Under the pieces are notes generated by a model. The model saw only the letters and a list, made by a program, of their open reading frames with translations. It searched no databases and was not told the DNA's origin. Shown here in pieces: positions 46,694 to 55,147 of a stretch of DNA of 64,000 nt; the stretch's first letter is position 1, and each line of letters starts with the position of its first letter. Position numbers and translations under genes: made by a program. Source of the DNA: a virus; the IMG/VR virus record IMGVR_UViG_3300045995_000065, positions 1 through 64,000 of that record. The stretch is one strand, 5' to 3'.

Positions 46694-47371
46694 GCTTAGT
46701 TTGTAATACTGTTCTACTCGTTTCAGCCATTCCTCAGTCCAATGATCAAACTCTGCACCCTCGATTACGAACTCTAAGTACTCGTAATCCTTAGTGCACA
46801 TCAAAATAACACCAGTTTTGATGTCTGTTCCGTGCATCTCGTTATGTGCTAGGGCGTATGCCGCAAGCTGTACGAAGTAGTCGTCAATCCATTCCTTCTT
46901 CTTGACCTTGTTAGACTGCTTAAAATCCATGATAGCTGGCTTGCCCTTCCAAGCGCCTACTAAGTCAGTTGTGCCTGCATACAGTCCAGAGAAGTAAAGC
47001 GGGACTTCTGTACCCCAGAACTCAGTGCAGTGCACCAGGCCATTCTCAATGATTTTAGCTGCCATGTCCCAGCTTTGCTTGGAATAGGGATTAGTACCTG
47101 GTAGCTTAACCGTCTCACAAAGCACATAATCTTCAAGCCATTTGTGCATTCTAGTGCCACGACCAGCTGCTTCTGTGGTGATTTCTTGCGCTTTTTGTGC
47201 CCCTACATTTTTCCGCCAGTTAGCTAGTGCGGCACGTGATTCTTCAGATTTAGTTTTGTCTAGGATGGTTGTAACAGATGGAACTTTTGAACCGTCTGGT
47301 AATACGTAGTGCCGTTTACCTTCGATTGTTTCTCTGTCACATGGGGTGTAGTTGAATTTTTTGATGAGCAT
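46691..47371 (-). CDS. PD-(D/E)XK nuclease, MGME1-like exonuclease
   Basis: 226 aa. GRGTRMHKWLEDYV (His76, Glu80), then Glu122, Asp136 (GTTDLVG), Asp149 and Lys151 (IMDFKQSNKVKKKEW) match the RecB/MGME1 nuclease pattern. QLAAYALAHNEMHG is the conserved following helix. It probably degrades or trims single-stranded DNA in replication or recombination. Confidence 0.75.
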   Translation of the reverse strand: MLIKKFNYTPCDRETIEGKRHYVLPDGSKVPSVTTILDKTKSEESRAALANWRKNVGAQKAQEITTEAAGRGTRMHKWLEDYVLCETVKLPGTNPYSKQSWDMAAKIIENGLVHCTEFWGTEVPLYFSGLYAGTTDLVGAWKGKPAIMDFKQSNKVKKKEWIDDYFVQLAAYALAHNEMHGTDIKTGVILMCTKDYEYLEFVIEGAEFDHWTEEWLKRVEQYYKLS

Positions 47372-47393
47372 AGATTAGTATAGCACAGTCGTA

Positions 47394-47425
47394 GAAAAAT
47401 CGCAATAGCTTGCACCATTGCGATT
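47394..47425 (-). terminator. Rho-independent terminator
   Basis: AATCGCAAT and ATTGCGATT pair perfectly (9 bp, 10-nt loop), followed on the minus strand by TTTTTC. It lies 14 nt after the gene at 47439. Confidence 0.85.
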
Positions 47426-47438
47426 CTTCATTTATTGT

Positions 47439-47882
47439 TTAACCGCCAGCAGCTCTTGATGCCATTTGGTCAACTGTATTTTGGCTCTTAACTGCATCAG
47501 CGTCTGCACCAGGTGCTCCGCCCATGCTGTCAACTGAATCATCATCAGTAGTCAAATATACATACTTAACGCCGTTCTCGTCGTCCTTGATATCAGCGAT
47601 AAGGTTCTTGATCGTTTCGTTGCTCTTGCGGGAATCTTCTAATGCCGCAGCATTGAACATTTCACCACCAGGTAAACGCTTGACTAGATTAACTAATGCG
47701 TCTGCACGTACACGTGGAACGGAATGTCCCTTAGCACGATTGCGCAACTCTTCTAGTGCTGTAGCCAAAACCATGTCACCACGAGTTTCGGCTTCGTCCT
47801 CAATCATGTCGTCCATACCGTCGCCACCCATTTCGGACCGACCGTCGAACTCATCTTCTTTGATAATTTCGGACCAACGCAT
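47439..47882 (-). CDS. MRWSEI-type acidic protein, candidate prohead/internal protein
   Basis: 147 aa from ATG 47882 (MRWSEIIKEDEFDGRSEMGG), 1 nt after the preceding stop. The N-terminus is another capsid-signal-like sequence. The rest is acidic and Met/Gly/Asp-rich. Its operon partner (47884) resembles a T4-like phage virion/prohead protein. Confidence 0.55.
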   Translation of the reverse strand: MRWSEIIKEDEFDGRSEMGGDGMDDMIEDEAETRGDMVLATALEELRNRAKGHSVPRVRADALVNLVKRLPGGEMFNAAALEDSRKSNETIKNLIADIKDDENGVKYVYLTTDDDSVDSMGGAPGADADAVKSQNTVDQMASRAAGG

Positions 47883-47883
47883 G

Positions 47884-48582
47884 TTAGCGCATCTCGCGGC
47901 CAAGTTCAGCAGTACCGCCGCCAGCAGCGTCAGTAGCACCAAGGTCGTCGCCCATATCTAAGTCGGACGATACATCACCGCCCATACCAGGACCTAGGTC
48001 AGGAGCAGCGCCCATACCACCTTCCATGCCGCCCATGTCCATTGGCTGGTCAACTTGCTCGCCAGCTAAACCACGTGCTGCGCTGTCTGCTGTTTCGCGA
48101 CCAGCACCAAGAGTTTGTGTCAACTCTTGTAGCAATGGGGAAACTGCGCTCTTGTAGCTTTCAGCTTGCTCTGTGCTTAGTTGGTCACGGATTGTGTCTA
48201 ACAAAGCTGGTAGCTGTTCGTTTTGCATCTTGGATACTTTTTCCAACATGTCTTGAATGGAGTCAACCATGTCTTTAGCTGCAAGGATAGCTTGCGACTT
48301 AGCCATTTCGGACTCAGCAATGAATTGCTCTTTGTTATCACGCATCCAGCTGTGTAACGATTCACGAACCATGAACATTTCCATGTACTTAGGGTTTTGT
48401 TCAACGCTATGTGCGCCGTGTGTACGCTTAACACGATCAAGACTTTCGCTAATAGCGCGAGCCATTGTGTAAGCCTTCTTCAAAGTAAGATTATTGTAAT
48501 CTACTGCAAAACCAAAACGGCTTTCCATTACTTTGTTCATTTGCTTGGAGGTAGGCTTTGCGCCCATTTCAGATAATCTCAT
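47884..48582 (-). CDS. Conserved T4-like-phage protein, likely prohead or virion
   Basis: 232 aa. MRLSEMGAKPTSKQMNKVME, ALLDTIRDQLSTEQAESYKS and a long Gly/Met/Asp tail resemble a conserved protein of T4-like aquatic phages, from memory. Helical core (60-170) and disordered acidic tail suit a scaffold or core protein. ATGA overlap with the gene upstream. Confidence 0.55.
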   Translation of the reverse strand: MRLSEMGAKPTSKQMNKVMESRFGFAVDYNNLTLKKAYTMARAISESLDRVKRTHGAHSVEQNPKYMEMFMVRESLHSWMRDNKEQFIAESEMAKSQAILAAKDMVDSIQDMLEKVSKMQNEQLPALLDTIRDQLSTEQAESYKSAVSPLLQELTQTLGAGRETADSAARGLAGEQVDQPMDMGGMEGGMGAAPDLGPGMGGDVSSDLDMGDDLGATDAAGGGTAELGREMR

Positions 48583-49136
48583 AGTGGTTGTTCCCAGATG
48601 CCTTTAAGGTATTTAGCTTTAATTAATGTTTTCTCAAGATCTTGCTCTGCAAGGTTAAGTAAACTGTCCACTTCAGACATTCTAGCGTCCAAAACATCCA
48701 TAACCAGCGAATCTTTAGACTTCGCTGCTTTTACTTTCCTACTTGCGTAATAAGTTTTATCTTGTTGTAATTTACTTATCCTAGTGTCTTGACGGCGTAT
48801 TTCGGACGCCATTGTGAACCTATTAGTATGCTCTAGGATGCAGTACGTGACTGCACTTTGCTTGCAGGTGAATACATCAACCAACTCTTCAAAGTTGTTG
48901 AATACATGCCAGTCTTTGCCCTTGGCTTTGCAAGCATACTTGCCCACTTGCATACCCCACTTTGTAGGCAGAATGACAAGCTCGTCCTTAACCATTTTTT
49001 GGGCTTCTGTTCGTGCCCAGTGCTGTACGTATTGCTGCGCTAAGTCAGTGATACTTGCAACATCTTTAACCGATGGTGCGTCTTTTGCGGGTTTTTTCTT
49101 TTTAGGTTTAGCGTTTGGAATATACGATTTGGCCAT
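48579..49136 (-). CDS. Conserved T4-like-phage protein of unknown function
   Basis: 185 aa. Basic start (KPKKKKPAKDA), middle ILPTKWGMQVGKYACKAKGK, helical C-terminus. Resembles a hypothetical protein in the same gene order in other T4-like aquatic phages, from memory. Overlaps the next gene by 29 nt. Confidence 0.5.
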   Translation of the reverse strand: MAKSYIPNAKPKKKKPAKDAPSVKDVASITDLAQQYVQHWARTEAQKMVKDELVILPTKWGMQVGKYACKAKGKDWHVFNNFEELVDVFTCKQSAVTYCILEHTNRFTMASEIRRQDTRISKLQQDKTYYASRKVKAAKSKDSLVMDVLDARMSEVDSLLNLAEQDLEKTLIKAKYLKGIWEQPL

Positions 49137-49311
49137 CTTGATTTTTTCTTAAGAGCACATTCTTGTTGACTAATTGGTTAGCCACGTATGCTTCTCGTTC
49201 GTTGAATTCTTTCTTTTGGACAGTAGATTGGTCATGAAAGCGGCCTAATACATCCGCTTCTTCGTTTGTGATTTGCAATTGCAAACCTTGCATTATTTCT
49301 ACTATTTTCAT
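49108..49311 (-). CDS. Small conserved protein (MKIVEIM)
   Basis: 67 aa (MKIVEIMQGLQLQITNEEAD). Starts with the same MKIxEI style as the internal-protein candidates. Leaderless-type late box 4 nt before the ATG. Function unknown. Confidence 0.55.
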   Translation of the reverse strand: MKIVEIMQGLQLQITNEEADVLGRFHDQSTVQKKEFNEREAYVANQLVNKNVLLRKNQDGQIVYSKR

Positions 49312-49315
49312 ATTG

Positions 49316-49321
49316 TATTTA
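49316..49321 (-). promoter_or_regulatory. Late TAAATA box 4 nt before an ATG
   Basis: ATA-TAAATA-CAAT-ATG on the minus strand. Confidence 0.65.
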
Positions 49322-49323
49322 TA

Positions 49324-49773
49324 TTACTTCAACTTGTCAAGATTAATGGCACCAGGAATGAAGTGGATATTCTTGATAGCGCCGTACGGATGAAAAATTG
49401 GTAGCATGAAGCGAGCTGTCTCGTCTAGTCCATTTACAATAGGTACTTGCTCAAAGTCTTTCTCAAGCAATGCGCGATCTTGCCCGTTTGCTAAGAAAAT
49501 ATCTTCGCGATCCACTGCCCAAGTCCACACCCAAACTTTGTGCACACCTTGATACATCTCACCAAATTCTTGGTATTCAGACATGTTTTCTTCTGTGCAT
49601 ACTGGTCCGTTGATATGCAGGGGTTGAGTGCGCAAACCTATAACTTGCAATACAGTTTCCCAATTGCGTTGTTGGTTGCGTTCAAACTCTACCTCGGGCC
49701 TAAAGCGAGTAACCCCAGTGGGGGTAATATCCACTAGGGTCATGCCTGTATAAAAGTGTAATCCATCGCTCAT
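49324..49773 (-). CDS. Conserved T4-like-phage protein of unknown function
   Basis: 149 aa. GMTLVDITPTGVTR, RNQQRNWETVLQVIGLRTQP and WTWAVDREDIF resemble a conserved hypothetical of T4-like aquatic phages, from memory. TAAATA box 5 nt before the ATG. Function unknown. Confidence 0.55.
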   Translation of the reverse strand: MSDGLHFYTGMTLVDITPTGVTRFRPEVEFERNQQRNWETVLQVIGLRTQPLHINGPVCTEENMSEYQEFGEMYQGVHKVWVWTWAVDREDIFLANGQDRALLEKDFEQVPIVNGLDETARFMLPIFHPYGAIKNIHFIPGAINLDKLK

Positions 49774-49778
49774 GCTAA

Positions 49779-49784
49779 TATTTA
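49779..49784 (-). promoter_or_regulatory. Late TAAATA box 5 nt before an ATG
   Basis: TGC-TAAATA-TTAGC-ATG on the minus strand. Confidence 0.55.
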
Positions 49785-49794
49785 GCAGAGCAGT

Positions 49795-50241
49795 TTATGC
49801 TAGTTTGAATCCGTTAACCGAAGATACAGTAGCGCCAGTTGTAGATGTGTTTCCGTACACGCCCTGCGCAGCACCAATGTTAGCACGAATGTATGCTTGT
49901 AAATCAGCATCGGTCCAAGCGGACCCTTCTACTAACACAGACATCTGCCCAGTGCTAGATTCAATTTGATACATTGCGACGGTGTTGCGTTGTTGAATAA
50001 CATCAAGAATACGTGCAACTACACCTACGTTGCCATTGGAACGATTAATACCGCTCTCCACTGTTAAGTTGCTTGCACCGTAGCCAGTGATACCGGTAAT
50101 CTTGTATGCTGTTGGGTGACCGCCTAAACCTGTTGCAATGATGCCAGTAGCTACACGGGCTGCATTGTCTGCATTACCCTCAATATCAAACCCTGCTACT
50201 GCTGTACTATCACCGTTAACTTTAATTGCGCCTAATGCCAT
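49795..50241 (-). CDS. Putative virion protein, MALG(A/Q)I paralogue A
   Basis: 148 aa, Gly/Ala/Ser-rich beta protein. MALGAIKVNGDSTAVAGFD is paralogous at its N-terminus to the gene at 50329 (MALGQIRVNGKASF). SD AGGAG and a late box at 50263. Structural role inferred. Confidence 0.5.
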   Translation of the reverse strand: MALGAIKVNGDSTAVAGFDIEGNADNAARVATGIIATGLGGHPTAYKITGITGYGASNLTVESGINRSNGNVGVVARILDVIQQRNTVAMYQIESSTGQMSVLVEGSAWTDADLQAYIRANIGAAQGVYGNTSTTGATVSSVNGFKLA

Positions 50242-50262
50242 GATGTAAATCTCCTAGTATAG

Positions 50263-50268
50263 TATTTA
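50263..50268 (-). promoter_or_regulatory. Late-type TAAATA promoter box
   Basis: AAGCTAAATACTAT on the minus strand, 21 nt before the ATG at 50241. Confidence 0.6.
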
Positions 50269-50283
50269 GCTTGTTTCAGTCAC

Positions 50284-50306
50284 AAAAAAGCCCTATTGCT
50301 AGGGCT
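50284..50306 (-). terminator. Strong rho-independent terminator
   Basis: AGCCCTA-GCAA-TAGGGCT followed by TTTTT on the minus strand. It separates the two paralogous virion-type genes, so each has its own promoter and terminator. Confidence 0.9.
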
Positions 50307-50328
50307 CTTTGTTACTTACTATTGCTTA

Positions 50329-50670
50329 TTAAGCGAATGTAAATGTACCGTCACCGTTCAATACAGACGATGTTGTTACAGTTGCACCTTGAGCTGCGAA
50401 AGCTGCTGTTAAGCCAACGATGTTTGCAGAAGCGCCGTCAACGATAACGCAGAAGCTGTCGTCGTTTTGTGCGCCCATGAATACGATGGAAGCGAATTGC
50501 ATAACTGTCAACATAGCGTGCTCGTAACCGCCGAATACTAATTCAGCTGGAGCGCCACCAGTGGAAGCTGTGAATTGACCTGTGTGAGCTACCTTAACGA
50601 TAAGTGGTTGGTAACCGTATACTGTTGTGAACGATGCTTTGCCGTTAACACGAATTTGTCCTAATGCCAT
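50329..50670 (-). CDS. Putative virion protein, MALG(A/Q)I paralogue B
   Basis: 113 aa, beta-rich (YGYQPLIVKVAHTGQFTAST). Monocistronic between a late box at 50716 and the terminator at 50284, which suggests high expression, as for a decoration or tail protein. Function inferred. Confidence 0.5.
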   Translation of the reverse strand: MALGQIRVNGKASFTTVYGYQPLIVKVAHTGQFTASTGGAPAELVFGGYEHAMLTVMQFASIVFMGAQNDDSFCVIVDGASANIVGLTAAFAAQGATVTTSSVLNGDGTFTFA

Positions 50671-50715
50671 GATAATTTCCTTTATTAATATGGGCCGCGA
50701 AGGGCCTCATGTAAA

Positions 50716-50721
50716 TATTTA
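50716..50721 (-). promoter_or_regulatory. Late-type TAAATA promoter box
   Basis: CATAAATATTTAC on the minus strand, 45 nt before the ATG at 50670. Confidence 0.6.
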
Positions 50722-50749
50722 TGCAGACTGCAAAAATACTACGAGTTTA

Positions 50750-51871
50750 CTAATCGTTTTTAGCGAAGTTCGCAGCACTAAAGCTTGCTCTGTCCACTAG
50801 TTTGATAAGACCTTGAGAGGTGTTAAACACATATCCTTCACCCCCAGCTTTACCGTTGATACTACTTTGTATTGTGTGCTGTTGCGCATCTAGTTGCTGA
50901 ATCAAGTTTGCCTTGATTAGTACCATGCCCTTAAAGATGTCAAATACTGCTGCTACTGCTGGGCCTTGTACAGTGATAGCGCCACCAGGACCAATCAGAT
51001 TGTCTAGCTTTGCTGCTGTTACGTTAGTCTTAAGCCATGTAGGGAAATCACCAGAAAAACCTTTAACACGGGCGTTGACGTAAGTTTTCATCAATGCGCC
51101 TAAGTTACTGATCTTAGCTGCGGCAAGTAAATCGCTGTGGAACAAGTCCTCAATGATAGGTGCATTCTTACGAATCATGCCTGATACTTGCTGTATAGCT
51201 GCCACTGGACTCTTCAAGTTAACTTGGTCCTGCATATTAGGAGTCATGATTGTTAACGGACCAGATACGTCTAATCCGCCCAAGTCTTTAATCACGACTG
51301 GCTCTTGGTCAAAGTCCGGAAAATATTGGTGTACTACGATGCCACCAATGCTGTGTCCTATACGTTGGCCCAATGCTGTGTTAGTTGCTACAGAGTAAGT
51401 TACAGTGTTAGGCTTGAACATGTACTTGCCGTTAGACGGCGATAGTTTACCTGCCCATAGTAAGTCGCCCCACCAGTAACCTTTAGAGCCGCTTGGTACA
51501 GCTTCTTCAAAAGCAGGCCAAAGAACTTTTAACTTAGCATATAAATCACCACGATTAGCACCACGATTAACGTCATACTGTACAAATGCCTCTACTGATG
51601 TAACACGACCTGAGCCGTCTTTCTTTGTGAACATGTGCTTGTCTGCTACTACTAACTGTCCGTCGTGATTGCGGCCAAACACCATTGCGGGAAAGCCGTC
51701 AAACTTAACTGATAGATTGTGTGGCTCTGCAGCTACTTCTGCTAATGCTTTGAGTGCACGACTCGCGCCTTGAATCCCCTCGTCAAAGATTAAATCTTCA
51801 GGGTGATCAATACGTGCGCCTTCTGTAAGGATACGATTAGTAGGCAGACTGTTGATGAACTCTAATAGCAT
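50750..51871 (-). CDS. KxDG ligase/nucleotidyltransferase-like protein
   Basis: 373 aa. LSVKFDGFPAMVFGR holds Lys56-x-Asp58-Gly59, the motif I lysine of DNA/RNA ligases and capping enzymes. Later GYWWGDLLWAG, EGYVF (about 349) and LIKLVD match ligase motifs III, IV and V in order. The N-terminus MLLEFINSLPTNRILTEGAR includes a signal-like ILTE. It is coupled by TAATG to a polymerase-beta-type nucleotidyltransferase. RNA/DNA joining or nucleotide transfer is inferred. Confidence 0.6.
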   Translation of the reverse strand: MLLEFINSLPTNRILTEGARIDHPEDLIFDEGIQGASRALKALAEVAAEPHNLSVKFDGFPAMVFGRNHDGQLVVADKHMFTKKDGSGRVTSVEAFVQYDVNRGANRGDLYAKLKVLWPAFEEAVPSGSKGYWWGDLLWAGKLSPSNGKYMFKPNTVTYSVATNTALGQRIGHSIGGIVVHQYFPDFDQEPVVIKDLGGLDVSGPLTIMTPNMQDQVNLKSPVAAIQQVSGMIRKNAPIIEDLFHSDLLAAAKISNLGALMKTYVNARVKGFSGDFPTWLKTNVTAAKLDNLIGPGGAITVQGPAVAAVFDIFKGMVLIKANLIQQLDAQQHTIQSSINGKAGGEGYVFNTSQGLIKLVDRASFSAANFAKND

Positions 51872-52629
51872 TATAGTTTACTTTGAATACTTCTAAACCA
51901 ACCCGCTGTACCTGGGTGATGATCTTCCGGCAATGTCATTAAGCCCTTGGCTACGTCTTGACGTGCTTGTGCAAGCTTGCCTTCTTTGTCTGGGTCAGTG
52001 CGCAACTTAGCCATGACAGCTTTAATACTGTCTAAATCTGATTCTTTTGCAGTTGGACCAAGCAATAGCTTTGCTGCTTTCTTGCGTGTGTCAGCGACTA
52101 CTTCGTTGTTATCTCTGCGCATAACAGTACCAGCAAAGCCGTCTACCTTTAGCCCAAGGAACTTGCCAATGCTGTTGTATAACATGAACAACTGGCCGCC
52201 CTTGAACTGTGGGTCATCGTACATGCCACGTGGCCCATGCTGATGCCAAGGTGCAACCTTAACTGCATTCTTGATAACCATCAAGTCAACTTGCACAATA
52301 TGCTTGCCGTCTTTAGCCATGTAAGGCGCACCGACGTGCACGTTACGACCAATGATCTTAACAGGATAGCCCTTAGCTTGCATGAACTGTGCCAGTGCTT
52401 TCTTTGCGCTGACTTCGTCCTGCACACCAAACTTAGCTGCAAGCTGATCGTAGTCAATAAACATGTCCATGTCGCCGCTCGCTACTTTGTAGCCTGCAGA
52501 ACCAATGTCAGGAATAGCTTTGATTCCTGATGGTAAATCTAGTTGAATGTTGTTGACAACGCCTGCAACGTATTCTTTAGGAATATCACCGTCGCCAAAT
52601 ACATTGCCGCCTTCGTATAAGTGCATCAT
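51871..52629 (-). CDS. Polymerase-beta-type nucleotidyltransferase
   Basis: 252 aa. Gly43-Ser44 then Asp53-x-Asp55 (GSAGYKVASGDMDMFIDY) is the GS...DxD core; Asp115 (QVDLMVI) is the third metal ligand. These enzymes add nucleotides to an RNA, protein or small molecule. It stands between the ligase-like gene and a conserved helical gene, coupled on both sides. Confidence 0.7.
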   Translation of the reverse strand: MMHLYEGGNVFGDGDIPKEYVAGVVNNIQLDLPSGIKAIPDIGSAGYKVASGDMDMFIDYDQLAAKFGVQDEVSAKKALAQFMQAKGYPVKIIGRNVHVGAPYMAKDGKHIVQVDLMVIKNAVKVAPWHQHGPRGMYDDPQFKGGQLFMLYNSIGKFLGLKVDGFAGTVMRRDNNEVVADTRKKAAKLLLGPTAKESDLDSIKAVMAKLRTDPDKEGKLAQARQDVAKGLMTLPEDHHPGTAGWFRSIQSKL

Positions 52630-53375
52630 TATCGTTGAATGCTTTCTGTTGGAATTGCACCACCAGTACCATCTAACTTACTTTTTAAGTTTTCAAGTGC
52701 AGTGATCTGGTCTATGTTACCTACTGCTATTGGTGCGGCGGCCGCATTTGCTTTTAACGTCCAGCCTGTCGTTGTCTTGGAAAATATTCTACCGTCAGGT
52801 GCCTCAATTGCCCCATATCTTGGATCGGCCGCGGATGGTGACCACTTACTCTTCGGTGTTGGTGCCGCCGTAGGCGCGGCTACATTATTTGTGCGATTAG
52901 CAAAATGCTGTGCAATCGAGCGTGTAATAAACGGCTTGTATTTTGCAGGATCAACCACATCCGTGTCAGCAGGGAAATCAGCGTCAGATGGTGGATTTAG
53001 TGACGACGCCTCCTTCTTCATAAAGGCAATGAAGTTTTGTTTTGTGACTGGTGCGCCAGCAGTTTGCAAAGTTTTAATTTGTACTGCCCAGGCGTTTAAT
53101 ACTGCATTGGTGATTTTACCAATTTGGCCTGAAGTTTTTTCTGCTTCTGCGTTATTTGCACGATTTGTACGTGCCGTTTGAATGCCAGCTTTTGCAGTTT
53201 GATAACTTTGTATTGGGTGCTTGGCGATTTGCTTACCAGCTTGATATGCACCAGCAGCCTTTTGCTTAACCCAATCCACAGGGCCTTCATTGATTTGCGA
53301 CTCACGTTGAAGCCTACGCTGGGCCATCTCAGCGATAATTTTTGCTGTTTTTTGTTCCGCTGCCTTAGACTTCAT
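52629..53375 (-). CDS. Helical basic phage protein, possible internal protein
   Basis: 248 aa. Starts MKSKAAEQKTAKIIAEMAQR; QINEGPVDWVKQKAAGAYQA is a possible I-x-E processing site. The remainder is helical with an Ala/Pro-rich linker. Same operon as the nucleotidyltransferase pair. Function unknown. Confidence 0.45.
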   Translation of the reverse strand: MKSKAAEQKTAKIIAEMAQRRLQRESQINEGPVDWVKQKAAGAYQAGKQIAKHPIQSYQTAKAGIQTARTNRANNAEAEKTSGQIGKITNAVLNAWAVQIKTLQTAGAPVTKQNFIAFMKKEASSLNPPSDADFPADTDVVDPAKYKPFITRSIAQHFANRTNNVAAPTAAPTPKSKWSPSAADPRYGAIEAPDGRIFSKTTTGWTLKANAAAAPIAVGNIDQITALENLKSKLDGTGGAIPTESIQR

Positions 53376-53616
53376 TACTCTTAGCTTTCTTTATTCCTCT
53401 GGAAAATTTGCTAGGATCTTGTGCCCGGATGCTATTCAATAAGCGGCGTTCAAGTTCAGCGGAAACCTCTGCGTCATAATTCTCGCGAATATAGTTGATA
53501 AGATTGATCGCTCCTGCGATTACATTGCTTGCACGGGATTCTACGAGATTCTCACGATCTCTAGTAACGCTCATGTTTGCGAGTTCATCAAGAATACTGC
53601 GGGTGCGTTTTTGCAA
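53365..53616 (-). CDS. Conserved T4-like-phage protein of unknown function
   Basis: 83 aa with TTG start at 53616 and TGGAG upstream. RTRSILDELANMS, IAGAINLINYIRENYD and LLNSIRAQDPSKFSRGIKK resemble a conserved small protein I recall next to replication genes in T4-like aquatic phages. Upstream box TAAATA at 53639. Confidence 0.55.
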   Translation of the reverse strand: MQKRTRSILDELANMSVTRDRENLVESRASNVIAGAINLINYIRENYDAEVSAELERRLLNSIRAQDPSKFSRGIKKAKSNEV

Positions 53617-53638
53617 AAGATTGCTCCAGTTATTAGTG

Positions 53639-53644
53639 TATTTA
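53639..53644 (-). promoter_or_regulatory. Late-type TAAATA promoter box
   Basis: CAACTAAATACAC on the minus strand, 22 nt before the TTG start at 53616. Confidence 0.5.
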
Positions 53645-53653
53645 GTTGAGTTA

Positions 53654-55132
53654 TTAGTCTTTGCTCTTTAGGCCAGCGAGCATACCCTTGAGGATTGTAC
53701 TTTGTGCTTCGCCCTTAGGTGGCGCCCCACCAGTCCCTGCAAACTTCTTAGTGATGTCAAAGCCTTCCTTGGATTGTGGCTTCTCCCACTTGTCTTTAGC
53801 TTGCCCACTACCACTACCACTACCAGCATGTGATGCTGCGCCACCGCTCTTGATTCGATCCATGATGCTGCTAACTTGATTGCCGTTGCTACTACCGCCA
53901 GAATCACCACCTGCGTCTGTAATACGCATTGTGTCGATGTTGTACTCAAGTTCAATCTTTTGTCCCACGCCTGTAGAGCTACGTGATTTCATACATTGAA
54001 TTTGATACTTGCCACGCTCACGCATAGTACGTGATGTAAAGATACCAAACACATTGTCAGCAGTGTTAATCTTAGAGATACCACCTGAGATGTGCGAGTG
54101 ATCAAACTCTACTTCTTCAACCGCAGAACGATTCAATTGCGAGGCAGTAACAAATAATACACCAAGTTCCTTTGCCAAGTTACGCAATTCTTCCGACACA
54201 TACTTGTCCTTGACGAACAAGTCGTTAGGGTTAACCTTAGCGGATACAGGCATCAACAAGTCCAAATAGTCGACCATCACAAAGTCGATCTTAATACCCT
54301 TCTTGATTTGGAACTCTTTGATGTACGCACGTATGTCATTGATGTTGCTTTGTGCTGGCAGCGACTTAATCTGATACTTACCAAACTTCTTGCCATGCAT
54401 TGCAACCTTAAGTGCAGTGTCGTCAATGCTCTTGCGAATGTCCTTTGTGGAAGCAGACGTCAACATCGCATCAGTACGCAATGAGGTCAGTTCTTCCGAC
54501 AATTCTAGTGTAATGTATATGCCGTTTAATCCAGCTTCCAGCCAGCTCAGTGCGATATTCATCATCACAAGTGACTTACCTGAACCAGACCCACCTGCAA
54601 AAATATTCAATTCACCACGTGAGAATCCGCCGTACAGTAGCCTGTCCATTTGCGGCCAGCCCGTACTAACTTGTCCACCTGCTGTAAAGTATTTGTTTAG
54701 TCGTCCTGCAGGGTCAGCAAAGTAATCAGTACCCATGTCCTTAGTAAGACTGATTTGTACTGCATCCTTGATAAGCTTTTCAACCGGATCGTAGTCTCCA
54801 TCTTCAAGTAAGTCTGCTGCTTTAAGAATTGCTCGCTCTAGTTCCTTCCGTCGAGTAAAGCTTTCAAACTCGTTTAAAAACCACTCTGAATGTCCCTCGT
54901 CCCATTCAGGGATAGGCTTTAAGTCTGCACCCGTTAATGCTTTGATCTGCTCGTACCGCGGCAATATGCTGTACTCTTCAGAGTGCGTCTTTAAGAACCT
55001 TGCTGTTTCCTGAAGGCTGCGATCAAAATTCTCGGGGTTGTAAATGTTCTGAACGCGAATGAAGTTCTCCGCATTGTGCAACATTACTTCTAGAAAAAAC
55101 TTTTGTATGTCAGTGCTATAATCTTTTGCCAT
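53654..55132 (-). CDS. Replicative DnaB-family helicase (T4 gp41-like)
   Basis: 492 aa. Helical N-terminal domain to about 150; RecA-like core with Walker A GGSGSGKS (about 180-187), TLELSEEL, Walker B FVMVDYLDLL, TASQLNRSA (H3) and the arginine-bearing KSRSSTGVG. A Gly/Ser-rich linker and a C-terminal KGMLAGLK tail. It forms a ring hexamer and unwinds DNA at the fork with the primase encoded just upstream. Confidence 0.9.
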   Translation of the reverse strand: MAKDYSTDIQKFFLEVMLHNAENFIRVQNIYNPENFDRSLQETARFLKTHSEEYSILPRYEQIKALTGADLKPIPEWDEGHSEWFLNEFESFTRRKELERAILKAADLLEDGDYDPVEKLIKDAVQISLTKDMGTDYFADPAGRLNKYFTAGGQVSTGWPQMDRLLYGGFSRGELNIFAGGSGSGKSLVMMNIALSWLEAGLNGIYITLELSEELTSLRTDAMLTSASTKDIRKSIDDTALKVAMHGKKFGKYQIKSLPAQSNINDIRAYIKEFQIKKGIKIDFVMVDYLDLLMPVSAKVNPNDLFVKDKYVSEELRNLAKELGVLFVTASQLNRSAVEEVEFDHSHISGGISKINTADNVFGIFTSRTMRERGKYQIQCMKSRSSTGVGQKIELEYNIDTMRITDAGGDSGGSSNGNQVSSIMDRIKSGGAASHAGSGSGSGQAKDKWEKPQSKEGFDITKKFAGTGGAPPKGEAQSTILKGMLAGLKSKD

Positions 55133-55147
55133 GTATTTCCTTATATC

